NCBI GenBank assembly: GCA_028689675.1
Contig: JAQVCS010000006.1
Location: 62,001 to 126,000, forward strand
Direction: 5' to 3'
Length of the DNA: 64,000 bases
Source of the DNA: Desulfovibrionaceae bacterium
GTDB taxonomy: Bacteria; Desulfobacterota; Desulfovibrionia; Desulfovibrionales; Desulfovibrionaceae
Translations under genes and position numbers: made by a program
In this document: one piece after another, positions 50,528 to 58,820 of the stretch
How positions within the stretch are numbered: the first letter of the stretch is position 1
Layout of the letters: the number at the start of each line of letters is the position of its first letter
The notes under the pieces: model-generated
The model's database searches: none
Told to the model about the DNA's origin: nothing
The model's input: only the letters and a program-made list of their open reading frames with translations

Positions 50528-51345
50528 CGCAATAAATCTTCCAAGGTTTGCACTGTGTTTATCATTTCAGGAAAGCTCTCTTGCATGCCCAGCATGAGCA
50601 GCCCAAAATAAAAAATGAGCAGCAAGGCTGCTATGCCACTTTTAATAGGCATAGCAAGCACATACACATTCAGCTGTGAAGCAAAACGGTTTACCAGCCC
50701 TAAAGAAATATCGGTCAGCAGGCAGGCGGCAATAATAGGCCCAGCAAGTAATAGCATAGAGGTCACCACAGACTGCCCCTCTTCAGCAAAAAAGAGCATC
50801 AGCTTCAGGCTGCTAAAGGCCTCAAAGGGAATAAGCGAAGCGGGTTGCCACACCTCGTATGAGGCATAAATTGCCGTAAAAAAGCTCAAAAATGCCCCGC
50901 TAGCATAAAAAAGATAGACTGTTGACTGAAAAAGAAAATTGCCTATGGGGGAAGATTGTTCCCCCGCCAGCGGGTCTGCCCCCTCGGCCATAGAAGAGCC
51001 GCGCTGGTTATCAATAAAAAAGCCAGCACTTTGTATTGACCAGAATAAAATACTGGCCAGCCAGCCAATAAAAAAGCCAAGCAAGGCCTCTTTCAAAATA
51101 AGCAGGCCACAATGGGCAAAGGTGATAAGCTGGTCTTCACCCCAGTCGGGAATGGTGGCAACGAGGGCTGGGTGCAGGGGCAAATAGCAGGCAATGGCAA
51201 TAGTAATGCGCAGCTGCCCTGTTACCACAGCACCACCCATAAAAGGGGCAATTTGCGCTATCATAAGGATGCGTGGCAAACCCAGCAGCAGTGCCAGCAC
51301 ATGCGTGCCAATATCAAGCTCGTTGAAAAGTGCAACAAAATCCAT
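50524..51345 (-). CDS. sctT: T3SS export apparatus protein SctT (YscT/EscT)
   Basis: A 273-residue member of the FliR/SctT family with about seven hydrophobic segments. GLPRILMIAQIAPFMGG near the N-terminus and the central SAGFFIDNQRGSSMAEGADPLAGEQSSPIGNFLFQ with its conserved polar loop are family signatures; PIKSGIAALLLIFYFGLL is at the C-terminus. It forms the export gate with SctR and SctS. It lies between sctS (54 bases upstream) and sctU (four-base overlap). Confidence 0.95.
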   Translation of the reverse strand: MDFVALFNELDIGTHVLALLLGLPRILMIAQIAPFMGGAVVTGQLRITIAIACYLPLHPALVATIPDWGEDQLITFAHCGLLILKEALLGFFIGWLASILFWSIQSAGFFIDNQRGSSMAEGADPLAGEQSSPIGNFLFQSTVYLFYASGAFLSFFTAIYASYEVWQPASLIPFEAFSSLKLMLFFAEEGQSVVTSMLLLAGPIIAACLLTDISLGLVNRFASQLNVYVLAMPIKSGIAALLLIFYFGLLMLGMQESFPEMINTVQTLEDLLR

Positions 51346-51399
51346 ACTGCCTGCTTTTGAAAAAGCCCGTCAAAGAAGGAGCGCGCACAGCACCATCAC

Positions 51400-51660
51400 T
51401 CAGATGATATAAAAATTGCTGAATATTTCATCAGAATAGCGCAAAATTTCCCCACCAAGCCAGCCCATGGTCAAAAACAGGGTGACCACCACGGCAATGA
51501 GCTTCACCCCAAAGGTCAAGGTTTGCTCTTGCAATTGCGTAATAGCCTGTATAAGGCTGAGCAAAATGCCCACTACCGAAGCCACCACAATAGGCGGCAG
51601 CGAAAGCATCATAACAAGGTATAATGCCTGTGTGGCGTATGAAAAAGCATTCACTTCCAT
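51400..51660 (-). CDS. sctS: T3SS export apparatus protein SctS (YscS)
   Basis: An 86-residue protein with two transmembrane helices (about 12-38 and 51-72) separated by a loop TQLQEQTLTFGVKL, the FliQ/SctS signature. Length is typical (86-90). GGGAAGGG precedes the ATG. The usual partner sctR, normally directly upstream, is absent; the gene directly follows sctV after 11 bases. Confidence 0.95.
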   Translation of the reverse strand: MEVNAFSYATQALYLVMMLSLPPIVVASVVGILLSLIQAITQLQEQTLTFGVKLIAVVVTLFLTMGWLGGEILRYSDEIFSNFYII

Positions 51661-51671
51661 AGCCCTTCCCC

Positions 51672-53765
51672 TTATAGGCGCACGCGGCTTACTGGCTGCA
51701 CAGAAATTTCTGGCGTAAGTTCCTGATAGGCGAGCACGGGCAATTCATACATCTGCGCCTCCAGTAAGCGCCGCACATAACGCCGTATATCCATAGAGGC
51801 CAGCAATACCGGCTTTTGCACTGCTTTTGCCTGCGTATTAAAAGCATTTTTTACAGCCTCAATCAGACGCCGCGAGGTGTCTGGGTCAAGGGCAAGAAAA
51901 GCCCCCGAGGAGGTCTGGCGTATGGATTTGCGCACCGTTTCTTCCACAGCAGGGTCCATTAAAATGGCAGGCAGCATATTGTGCCCATGCGAATACATGT
52001 AGCTTATCTGCCTTTTCAGTGCCGAGCGCACATATTCTGTAAGCATAACGGTATCTTTTTCTTTAGGGCTCCATTCTATAAGCGCTTCTAAAATGCTGCG
52101 CTGGTCACGAATGGAAATTTGCTCTTGAATAAGCCTTTGAAAAATTTCTGCAATGCGCTGCACTGGCAAAAGGCGCGTGGCCTCGCGCACCAAATCGGGC
52201 GCGCGTTCTTCCATTTTATCCAACAAATATTTTGTTTCCTGCATGCCCAAAAAGGTTGCGGCATGGCGCGAAAGCACTAAGGATAAATGATAGGCAAGAA
52301 TACGGGCATGATTCATGGTGCTTATGCCCACCTTGGCAAGCGCCTCTGCCTGTGCTTCGTCCACCCACAAGGGCTCTACCCCCGGCAAAAAAGCTTGCCC
52401 CTCTGTTACAGCAACACCCATCATGGCAAGATTGCTGGCTGTATCTTGGGCAATAACCTTATGCGCCAGCAGCTCCCCTTGCGACATGGGAATTTCATTG
52501 AGGTGCAAAATATAGCTCAAACCCGACAAATTGGGATTGGGGCGTATATTGATGCCGGGGAAGGGCAAGCCCAAATCAAAATACAGCGCGCGCCGCAAAT
52601 CGCTGAGTTCATCATTGAGCACTTCATAGGCAAGGCTTTCCCCCATGTTGGGAGAAATATCCAAAATAATGGGTACAGTGGGGGAAAATTCGTCTGCTTG
52701 TGCCCCTGCCTTGCGTTTTTGCGGTTTTTTTGCCGTGGGGCTGAGTGTGCGGGAAAGGTCATCGCGCGGGTCTTGCTTGACAGGAGCCGAGCGCAGGCGC
52801 TTGAGCACATAGCCAAAGCCGCCCAGCAGGCCTGCCAAAGCAAAAAGCTGCGGCTTGGGGAAGCCGGGAATGAGCGCAAAAACAAAAACCAAGGCCCCTG
52901 CCATATAAATGGCCTTGGGCTGATCAAAAAACTGCCCCCCCACCTGCTCGCCCACGCCATTTTCGGCATCGCCAGAGCGCGTGATAAGAATACCTGCTGA
53001 AATGGAAATCAGCAAGGAGGGTATTTGCGAAACCAAGCCATCACCCACGGTGAGAATGCCATACACCTGCGCGGCATCCCCCGCTGTCATGCCGTGCTGA
53101 GTAATGCCAATAATAGTGCCAGCAGTAATGTTCACCACGGCAATAATCATGCCTGCTATGCTGTCGCCTTTTACAAATTTCATAGCGCCGTCCATAGCGC
53201 CATACATCTGGCTTTCTTGGCTAACGCGCTCGCGGCGCTTTTGGGCTTCTTCCATATCAATAACGCCAGCGCGCATGTCGGCATCTATGGACATCTGTTT
53301 GCCGGGCATGGCGTCAAGGGTAAAGCGCGCGCCCACTTCGGCCACACGCTCTGCCCCTTTGGCAATAACCATAAATTGCACTATGGTTAAAATTAAAAAG
53401 ACTACAGCACCCACAATAAAGTTGCCGCCCAGAGCAAATTCACCAAAGGTAAAAATAATTTCCCCAGCGTCGGCCTGCAATAAAATAAGGCGCGTTGTCG
53501 TGATGTTCAAACCCACACGAAATAATGTGGTAAACAGCAGCATGGTAGGAAAAACAGAAAATTCAAGCGATGTCTTTACATACATAGACATCATGAGCAT
53601 AAGAAAAGAAAGTGCCATGTTCACGCCAATAAGCGTATCCACCAAGGCTGTTGGCAAGGGGATAATCATCAGTGCAATGACTGTGATGAGTAAAAAAACC
53701 ATGGCAATATCGTTATGCCGCGTCAAAAAGCCCGCGGCTGCGCTTGCTTTGGCAAAAAGGCTCAT
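51672..53765 (-). CDS. sctV: T3SS major export apparatus protein SctV (LcrD/EscV)
   Basis: A 697-residue FHIPEP-family protein. About seven hydrophobic helices occupy residues 18-325, with the conserved loop PGKQMSIDADMRAGVIDMEEAQKRR between them. The large cytosolic domain (about 360-697) forms the nonameric ring that receives substrates; the C-terminus includes DIRRYVRRLLEAQMYELPVLAYQELTPE. Its start overlaps the sctY stop by four bases. Position after sctX and sctY corresponds to the yscX-yscY-yscV order of Yersinia. Confidence 0.96.
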   Translation of the reverse strand: MSLFAKASAAAGFLTRHNDIAMVFLLITVIALMIIPLPTALVDTLIGVNMALSFLMLMMSMYVKTSLEFSVFPTMLLFTTLFRVGLNITTTRLILLQADAGEIIFTFGEFALGGNFIVGAVVFLILTIVQFMVIAKGAERVAEVGARFTLDAMPGKQMSIDADMRAGVIDMEEAQKRRERVSQESQMYGAMDGAMKFVKGDSIAGMIIAVVNITAGTIIGITQHGMTAGDAAQVYGILTVGDGLVSQIPSLLISISAGILITRSGDAENGVGEQVGGQFFDQPKAIYMAGALVFVFALIPGFPKPQLFALAGLLGGFGYVLKRLRSAPVKQDPRDDLSRTLSPTAKKPQKRKAGAQADEFSPTVPIILDISPNMGESLAYEVLNDELSDLRRALYFDLGLPFPGINIRPNPNLSGLSYILHLNEIPMSQGELLAHKVIAQDTASNLAMMGVAVTEGQAFLPGVEPLWVDEAQAEALAKVGISTMNHARILAYHLSLVLSRHAATFLGMQETKYLLDKMEERAPDLVREATRLLPVQRIAEIFQRLIQEQISIRDQRSILEALIEWSPKEKDTVMLTEYVRSALKRQISYMYSHGHNMLPAILMDPAVEETVRKSIRQTSSGAFLALDPDTSRRLIEAVKNAFNTQAKAVQKPVLLASMDIRRYVRRLLEAQMYELPVLAYQELTPEISVQPVSRVRL

Positions 53766-54145
53766 CGAGCGCCCCCAGTAAAGTGCACATATTTTTCTAT
53801 AGCCGCTTTGGCTTCATCCACACGCCCGCTCATCCAAAAAGCCTGCGCCTGCACAAGCAGCAGAGGCGCATCGGCAGAAGCAAGGGGCTTGCCCTGTAGG
53901 GCAGCGCGTATATGCTCAAGGGCACGCTGGGCGGCCTCGTGGGCATCGTGCCCTTCTTCTGTATTGTCTTGCAGGGCAATGAGGGCAAGGGCGGCCTCGG
54001 CCTTTGCATCTACCCCCTCGGCAGGGGGTACAGCGCACAGGGCAGCATAAATGCGCTCTGCCCGCGCAAATAAGCCCATGCGCAGGTACAAATAAGCAAG
54101 CACATGCAAAGAGGAACGCTGTTGCTGTGAAAAAGTTGCTGCCAC
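53762..54145 (-). CDS. sctY: SctY-like T3SS chaperone (YscY family, TPR-like)
   Basis: A 127-residue helical protein with TPR-like pairs (SSLHVLAYLYLRMGLFARAERIYAAL and LLLVQAQAFWMSGRVDEAKAAIEKYV). It lies between the sctX candidate and sctV with ATGA coupling to sctV, the position of yscY in Ysc-type loci. YscY binds YscX and SctV. Sequence similarity is limited to the TPR pattern, so assignment rests on order, size and fold. Confidence 0.75.
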   Translation of the reverse strand: MAATFSQQQRSSLHVLAYLYLRMGLFARAERIYAALCAVPPAEGVDAKAEAALALIALQDNTEEGHDAHEAAQRALEHIRAALQGKPLASADAPLLLVQAQAFWMSGRVDEAKAAIEKYVHFTGGAR

Positions 54146-54149
54146 CCTG

Positions 54150-54515
54150 CTACCCCTGTATCATCAGCCCGACATAGGCCTGCAATAATGCCTTATTTTC
54201 AAGCAAGGGCTGTAATTCCTGCTCTACCAAGGCCTGTAGGGCTGGCTCTGTGCTGTGTGCAAGCTGCTGAGCACATTCCTGCATGGTGCCAAAAAAAACT
54301 TCGGGCTGCACCATGTGCCCATCGCCCACCTGCGGGCACAAAAAGTTCATGGTAATGTCGGCAATATTGCCCCCTTGGTACAGCTGCTCAAGCCCCCCCG
54401 TGTTGACCACAGTGGCCGCAAGGGGCTGCGCATTGGGCAGCGGTGTGGCAACGGGGGAGGCAATAACAGACTGAATGCCCACAGAAGGGTCAGGCACAGA
54501 AAAGTTCACAGGCAT
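54150..54515 (-). CDS. sctX: SctX-like T3SS protein (YscX family)
   Basis: A 121-residue protein. The N-terminal half is flexible and Pro/Ala-rich (VIASPVATPLPNAQPLAAT), and the C-terminal half is helical (EPALQALVEQELQPLLENKALLQAYVGLMIQG), like the end of YscX. The order sctW, SycN-like, sctX, sctY, sctV equals the Yersinia yopN-tyeA-sycN-yscX-yscY-yscV order. YscX is a secreted early substrate bound to YscY and SctV. Identification is by position, size and C-terminal helix. Confidence 0.7.
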   Translation of the reverse strand: MPVNFSVPDPSVGIQSVIASPVATPLPNAQPLAATVVNTGGLEQLYQGGNIADITMNFLCPQVGDGHMVQPEVFFGTMQECAQQLAHSTEPALQALVEQELQPLLENKALLQAYVGLMIQG

Positions 54516-54517
54516 AG

Positions 54518-54889
54518 CTATACCTCACATTCTTGTTGCGCTGTTTCTAAAAAAAGCACGGCGCGCTCAAGGTTGGCAGCAGTCAGTTCGCGCTCTGGCA
54601 AGCGGGTGGAAAAGACAACATTGCCCGCATATACGCCCCCGTGCAAGGGTAAAATATGCCCTTTATCATAGCAACAGGCAGCCAGCACACGGCGGGGCAA
54701 ATCGGCATCATAGGCAGGGGCAGGCTTAACAAGCGCAAGCAAAAGCTCTTTTTCGCGCTCACGCTCGTGCAGCTGCAATTCCAGCCGCCCGAGCTGGTCT
54801 ATAGTTAACGCAGCGCAGCCATTGGGGGCAAGGGAAAAATGGGTCAAACCCATACGGCGGCCAAATTCGGCAAGGGCATGTTCTTGCAT
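54518..54889 (-). CDS. SycN-like class I T3SS chaperone
   Basis: A 123-residue protein with the start MQEHALAEFGRRMGL, then HFSLAPNGCAALTIDQLGRLELQLHE and LPLHGGVYAGNVVFSTRLPERELTAANL, the strand-helix pattern of SycN/CesT chaperones. SycN with YscB carries the gatekeeper YopN; here it lies directly after sctW (seven bases), so SctW is the likely client. The ATG at 54889 is preferred over an upstream frame that overlaps sctW and is not chaperone-like. It ends two bases before the sctX start. Confidence 0.82.
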   Translation of the reverse strand: MQEHALAEFGRRMGLTHFSLAPNGCAALTIDQLGRLELQLHEREREKELLLALVKPAPAYDADLPRRVLAACCYDKGHILPLHGGVYAGNVVFSTRLPERELTAANLERAVLFLETAQQECEV

Positions 54890-54896
54890 AATTCTT

Positions 54897-56021
54897 TTAC
54901 TCCATAGTGGCAAGATATTCATCTTCACGCTGCACGGCCTTGTCCAGCGCTTCTTGCATAGCGTCAAGCATTTTGCCTCTGCCTGCCATATCTTCAAAAA
55001 AATTGGTAGGCAAACGCTGTGTCATCTGCAATAAATCTTGCAAAAAAAGCACCTCATGCTCAATATCTGGGGCATGCGCCTTGGCAGCAATTTCTTCTAT
55101 TTGAAAAGCCCCCAAAAAGCGTTCTTTGCGGCATTGCACTAAATCATTCAGCAAATCCATGGGCTTCAAGGTATTTTCTTGCACATGGTGCACATTTTCC
55201 CAGCGGGCAAGCATGTCTTCACAATGCACAAAAGTGCTTTGCAGCAGGCGCACCTGCCCTAAAGTGCCGTGCAAAAGCTCAAGGTGCTTTGTTTCCATAG
55301 AGGGCAAATCGGAAGCAAGGTCGGCAGAAAGGGTGGCAAATAAAAAGTCCATAGCCCGCTCAAACGAAGACGAGCCAAATTCCTTTTGCACATAGGCAAA
55401 AACGGCATTCACGTCGTTAAATTCTGCAACGCTGCTGCGGTATAAGCCTGTGAGCGTGTCTGTATTGGCAAGGTCGGCATAACCAGACGCTTCAAGAGCG
55501 GCATTTACCCCCGCGCGTATGGCTGTGCCCTCACCCGCTTCCAGCTCGGTAAGGGCAGAGCGCAGCTCTCCAGCCAAGCCTGCGGGTGCGGCAGGGTCTT
55601 TTTCCGCATCGGCAAGGGCATCGAGCAGCGCTGCCCAAGCTTCTGAAGGGTCGGGAAAATGCTCGCGCACAGCAGCAAGGGCAGTGCCCTGCTGGCGGCT
55701 ACGAGAGCGCAACGAGGCTTTGAAATCATTCATTGCCTCTTCTTTGCCGGCCTGATGCAGTAATTCCTGATACAGCTGAACACGCAGAAGCTGGCTTTGG
55801 TCACGGGCAGTGCGTTCTTTTCGTTCGGCAAGTTCTTTATTTTTGCTGTTGTCCACGCCAAAGGTCATTTCTTCAGCCGCATCAGCCAATAAAGACATGG
55901 GGTCTTCCACCACAGTGGCAGCCCTGCCAAGCAAAATGCCGCTTTCTGCACTGCTTGCTACTTGCGCCCCTGCCTGATTGGTAGAAGCCATGGATGCCTG
56001 CACAGAAAAATCAATACTCAT
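54897..56021 (-). CDS. sctW: T3SS gatekeeper SctW (YopN-TyeA fusion type)
   Basis: A 374-residue protein with HrpJ/YopN-type helical repeats. Residues about 1-60 are flexible with the secretion signal and chaperone-binding part. LRVQLYQELLHQAGKEEAMNDF and YADLANTDTLTGLYRSSVAEFNDVNAVF match the YopN/MxiC body. The last 90 residues (EVLFLQDLLQMTQRLPTNFFEDMAGRG and onward) resemble TyeA, so both functions are in one chain as in MxiC/CopN. It blocks secretion until host contact. First gene of the minus-strand operon, under a predicted sigma-54 promoter. Confidence 0.9.
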   Translation of the reverse strand: MSIDFSVQASMASTNQAGAQVASSAESGILLGRAATVVEDPMSLLADAAEEMTFGVDNSKNKELAERKERTARDQSQLLRVQLYQELLHQAGKEEAMNDFKASLRSRSRQQGTALAAVREHFPDPSEAWAALLDALADAEKDPAAPAGLAGELRSALTELEAGEGTAIRAGVNAALEASGYADLANTDTLTGLYRSSVAEFNDVNAVFAYVQKEFGSSSFERAMDFLFATLSADLASDLPSMETKHLELLHGTLGQVRLLQSTFVHCEDMLARWENVHHVQENTLKPMDLLNDLVQCRKERFLGAFQIEEIAAKAHAPDIEHEVLFLQDLLQMTQRLPTNFFEDMAGRGKMLDAMQEALDKAVQREDEYLATME

Positions 56022-56079
56022 ACATCCCCCATATGCAATGCTATATCCTGCGAAAATATTTACTCTTCCTCAATAAAAA

Positions 56080-56093
56080 GCAATAATCATGCC
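56080..56093 (-). promoter_or_regulatory. Predicted sigma-54 promoter of sctW operon
   Basis: On the minus strand CGGCATGATTATTGCTT has GG and GC exactly ten bases apart, with TTGCT at -12. The expected start near 56068 lies about 47 bases before the sctW ATG. Confidence 0.65.
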
Positions 56094-56316
56094 GCCAATA
56101 TATTGCATAAAAAATCTATCTAATTTATGCTCGTTTGTATAGGTAAACTGTAGAATATTCTTATTTTTTTACATGTTACCAGAACAGTACCAAAAAGCAT
56201 TACTTCTTTTGTACAGGCAAACATTGTTGACACCATGCCAACAAAAGGCAGTGCTACAGGTGCCAGCCCGCACCGTAAACGCTGTATTTTTCGACCTCAT
56301 ACCACATGGCTGTGCA

Positions 56317-56330
56317 GGCATGGCTTTTGC
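56317..56330 (+). promoter_or_regulatory. Predicted sigma-54 promoter of the plus-strand T3SS operon
   Basis: AGGCATGGCTTTTGCAT has GG (56317-56318) and GC (56329-56330) ten bases apart, and TTGCA at -12, a near-consensus match sharing GGCATG with the minus-strand promoter. The start near 56342 leaves a leader of about 22 bases containing AAGGAG. Confidence 0.75.
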
Positions 56331-56363
56331 ATGGCTGACAGTATCAACCCAAGGAGTATGTAG

Positions 56364-56648
56364 ATGTTTTCTCCAGAAGCACAAAATCAACAAATTGACA
56401 GCCTGCGTGAAGAGCTTGACCGCCTTAATGCGCACTTTAACGCAACCCTAAAAGATGCGGGAATTCTGCTTGATGACCTGAAAAATATTGATATCAGCAC
56501 CCTGCCCGCAACAGTGCAGGCAGCACTGAGCACAGCGCAGGCAGAGGCAAAGCGCGCTGGTGCAGCCCGTGCCGCACAAAACAATACCGCACAGGCCAGC
56601 ACTGCACGCCCCCATGGCACTGCAAGGCGCGGCATTGTACGCATGTAA
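56364..56648 (+). CDS. Small helical protein at the head of the translocator operon
   Basis: A 94-residue protein: a charged helix (NQQIDSLREELDRLNAHFNATLKD, residues 7-30) that may form a coiled coil, then an Ala/Thr/Arg-rich tail. No family is recognised. AAGGAG precedes the ATG, and it is the first gene behind the sigma-54 promoter, 77 bases before the EspA-like gene. By size and location it may be a chaperone or co-chaperone of the filament protein. Confidence 0.75.
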   Translation: MFSPEAQNQQIDSLREELDRLNAHFNATLKDAGILLDDLKNIDISTLPATVQAALSTAQAEAKRAGAARAAQNNTAQASTARPHGTARRGIVRM

Positions 56649-56725
56649 CACTGCCCCGCTACACTAATTTTATTTTTATAGGCACTTATTTTCTCTGCTA
56701 TATCATTATACAAAAGGAGTATGCT

Positions 56726-57235
56726 ATGTCTCAAGTAACAAATTCTCAGAATATCAATTCTATTATGAACAATATTGACCTTGGCCCTACCCAAAGTGTC
56801 CAGCTTATGTTTGCCAAGCTTCAGCTTGCACAGTCTGAAATATGCAAAAATCAGGCTAACGAATATATGAACGAAATTACGCAAATTCAAGATAAGCAAA
56901 AAGAATGCGCAGAAATGATTTCGCGCGCCCGCGAGCTGCAAAACAAGGCAAAAGCAGACGGTGGCACAACAGAAATGCCTGCTGATATGGTAAAATATTT
57001 CAACGATAATGGGCTTGCTATTGAAAGTACGGGGGACGATAATCTTCACAATAAAGATGAGTGGGATTATAACCTTAAAAGCCTGACCAACTTTCAGGAA
57101 CAAATTGGCACAAAAACACAAACCCTTATGGTGTACTTGCAAGATTTTATTGGCCAATACAATTCCTACCTGCAAGGCGCCAATACGGCAATAAAAGATA
57201 GCAACCAGACTTTGCAGTCTATTATTGCTCGCTAA
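56726..57235 (+). CDS. sctA: T3SS filament/tip protein, EspA-like (SctA)
   Basis: A 169-residue secreted protein. QSVQLMFAKLQLAQSEICKNQANEYMNEI corresponds to the N-terminal helix of EspA/SseB-type filaments, MPADMVKYFNDNGL to the loop before the variable centre, and the C-terminal LMVYLQDFIGQYNSYLQGANTAIKDSNQTLQSII to the long coiled helix that builds the fibre. The order filament, LcrH-type chaperone, translocators is as in SPI-2 and LEE-type loci. AAAGGAG precedes the ATG. Tandem hairpins follow the stop. Confidence 0.82.
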   Translation: MSQVTNSQNINSIMNNIDLGPTQSVQLMFAKLQLAQSEICKNQANEYMNEITQIQDKQKECAEMISRARELQNKAKADGGTTEMPADMVKYFNDNGLAIESTGDDNLHNKDEWDYNLKSLTNFQEQIGTKTQTLMVYLQDFIGQYNSYLQGANTAIKDSNQTLQSIIAR

Positions 57236-57253
57236 GGTAAAGCGTATTTTCTT

Positions 57254-57292
57254 GAATGGGGGGTTCTTCCCCCATTCATTCCCCCAGAGGGG
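57254..57292 (+). terminator. Tandem hairpins between filament and chaperone genes
   Basis: GAATGGGGG (57254-57262) pairs with CCCCCATTC (57269-57277). A second small stem CCCCC/GGGGG follows at 57280-57292. Without a T-run they are more likely to act as a partial attenuator or 3' stabiliser, raising filament over chaperone mRNA. Confidence 0.55.
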
Positions 57293-57332
57293 GCAAGGTT
57301 CTTTCCCGTGCAGTCTTTTTAAGGAGCAAACA

Positions 57333-57818
57333 ATGTCAGCAGAGATAACAAACAACGATAATACCCAGCAGCAAATCAACGCTCTTATGGATGGCTTTGC
57401 CCAAGGCTTGAGCCTGAGCGAAATTGCGGGTATCAACCCCGAGCTCATTGAGGGCATGTATGCCTTTGGGCACAATTTATACAGCAGCCATAATTATACT
57501 GATGCTGAAACAGTATTCCGCACTCTTTGCCTATACAAGCACAATGAATATCGCTTCTGGCTTGGCCTTGCTGCCACCCTGCAAGGCTCGGAACAATATG
57601 ACAAAGCAGCCGAAGCCTACGGCATGGCAGGCTACCAAAGCCAGCTGAACAACCCCGAACCTTTTTGGTTTGCGGCACAGTGCTTTTTAAAAACGGGCAA
57701 AAAAGAAGAGGCCATTGGCTCACTGCAAGCCATGGCGCTGATGGGAGAAGGCAAGGCAGAATATAGCGAAGTGCACGAGAAGGCAAAGAATCTATTGGCA
57801 TTACTACAAGCTAACTAG
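57333..57818 (+). CDS. T3SS class II translocator chaperone (SycD/LcrH-like)
   Basis: A 161-residue protein with three TPR units: LIEGMYAFGHNLYSSHNYTDAETVFRTLC, YRFWLGLAATLQGSEQYDKAAEAYGMA and PFWFAAQCFLKTGKKEEAIGSLQAM, the SycD/LcrH/CesD arrangement that binds both hydrophobic translocators. The start at 57333 is preceded by AAGGAG. The next two genes encode its likely clients SctE and SctB. Confidence 0.93.
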   Translation: MSAEITNNDNTQQQINALMDGFAQGLSLSEIAGINPELIEGMYAFGHNLYSSHNYTDAETVFRTLCLYKHNEYRFWLGLAATLQGSEQYDKAAEAYGMAGYQSQLNNPEPFWFAAQCFLKTGKKEEAIGSLQAMALMGEGKAEYSEVHEKAKNLLALLQAN

Positions 57819-57828
57819 GAGCGTTGTT

Positions 57829-58812
57829 ATGACAATAAACACCTCTGGCGTTGGCAATACCAGCTCTGAGCAAATAAATCAGCTTTTGCAATCTTCTCTA
57901 AACGAATTACAAAAAGCTGTAAAAGACTACATGGGGAACACGTCACTTCCCCCTACAGCCGATGGCAGCACACAGGCAGACAGCCTGCCCACGCTTATTT
58001 CGCCGCGCGGGGGTTTGTCGCTTGAAACCCTGCTTTCAGCCATAGGCGATGAAGTGCGCCGCCAAACCGTGCGCGACAGCGCCGAGGGCATAGAGCTGAA
58101 AGCTGAGCAGCAAAAAGAAGTAAATGACAAGCAGCTTAAAGAATTACAAGAGCAGCTTGACAAAATGAAAAGCCAAAAAATTTTGGATGTTTTCAAAAAA
58201 ATATTTCAGGGCATAGGCATTGCCCTTGCTGCTGTTGCCGTTGGCCTTGCCTGCGCCACAGGCAACCCCCTGCTTATTGCTGGCGCAGTTATTGGCATGG
58301 CGCTGGCCGTTGACAGCATTGTCAGCTTGGCAAGCGATGGCAAATACTCGCTGGCAACGGGCTATGGCACAGAGAATGAAGGGGTAAAAATTTTCTGTCA
58401 GGTCTTAATGGGCGCACTCATGGTGGCCAATATTGCCTGCAATATAAGCGGTGCAGTCAAGCTCAGTGCCGATGTGGCCAAGGGTGCTGTAGACCTTGCC
58501 ACCAAGGCTATGACTATTGCCTCCAAGGCAGGCACTATTAGTAATGTTGTTAGTGGGGTCAATTCTGTTGGCACGGGTGCTGTCACCATTGGTTCTGCCG
58601 TTATTCAGTATCAGGTAGAAAACAGCAAGGCCAATATCAAAGACCTTGAGGCTATTTTGCAGCGCCTGCGTGATGCAATGGATGTGGAAAAAAACCTTAT
58701 GGAAGCAGAGATGGAGCGTGCCAATGCCCTGCTTACCGATGTCAAGGAACTTGTTGACGGCGCTATAGATACGCAAACTGCTATTGTAACTGCAAGCCCG
58801 CAAATGGCATAG
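57829..58812 (+). CDS. sctE: T3SS major translocator SctE (YopB/EspD/IpaB type)
   Basis: A 327-residue translocator. Residues about 88-122 form a coiled coil (KAEQQKEVNDKQLKELQEQL), followed by hydrophobic helices at about 128-165 (GIALAAVAVGLACATGNPLLI) and 189-212, and another amphipathic coil near the C-terminus. This matches the pore-forming SctE family. It lies ten bases after the SycD-like chaperone gene and nine before sctB. SctE inserts into the host membrane with SctB. Confidence 0.9.
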   Translation: MTINTSGVGNTSSEQINQLLQSSLNELQKAVKDYMGNTSLPPTADGSTQADSLPTLISPRGGLSLETLLSAIGDEVRRQTVRDSAEGIELKAEQQKEVNDKQLKELQEQLDKMKSQKILDVFKKIFQGIGIALAAVAVGLACATGNPLLIAGAVIGMALAVDSIVSLASDGKYSLATGYGTENEGVKIFCQVLMGALMVANIACNISGAVKLSADVAKGAVDLATKAMTIASKAGTISNVVSGVNSVGTGAVTIGSAVIQYQVENSKANIKDLEAILQRLRDAMDVEKNLMEAEMERANALLTDVKELVDGAIDTQTAIVTASPQMA

Positions 58813-58820
58813 GATGTATT

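Larger units (their letters stand above)
56022..56363. other. Divergent control region of the T3SS locus
   Basis: These 342 bases separate the two T3SS half-operons. They contain the two -24/-12 elements (56080-56093 minus, 56317-56330 plus), an AT-rich middle (56095-56190) suited to bending and activator binding, and no gene. The symmetric arrangement suggests one set of activator sites serving both directions. Confidence 0.6.

Noticed and set aside
56649..56725. A sigma-54 promoter directly before the EspA-like gene (AGGCACTTATTTTCTCTGC)
   Set aside because: GG and GC are 14 bases apart instead of 10, so the -24/-12 spacing is wrong.
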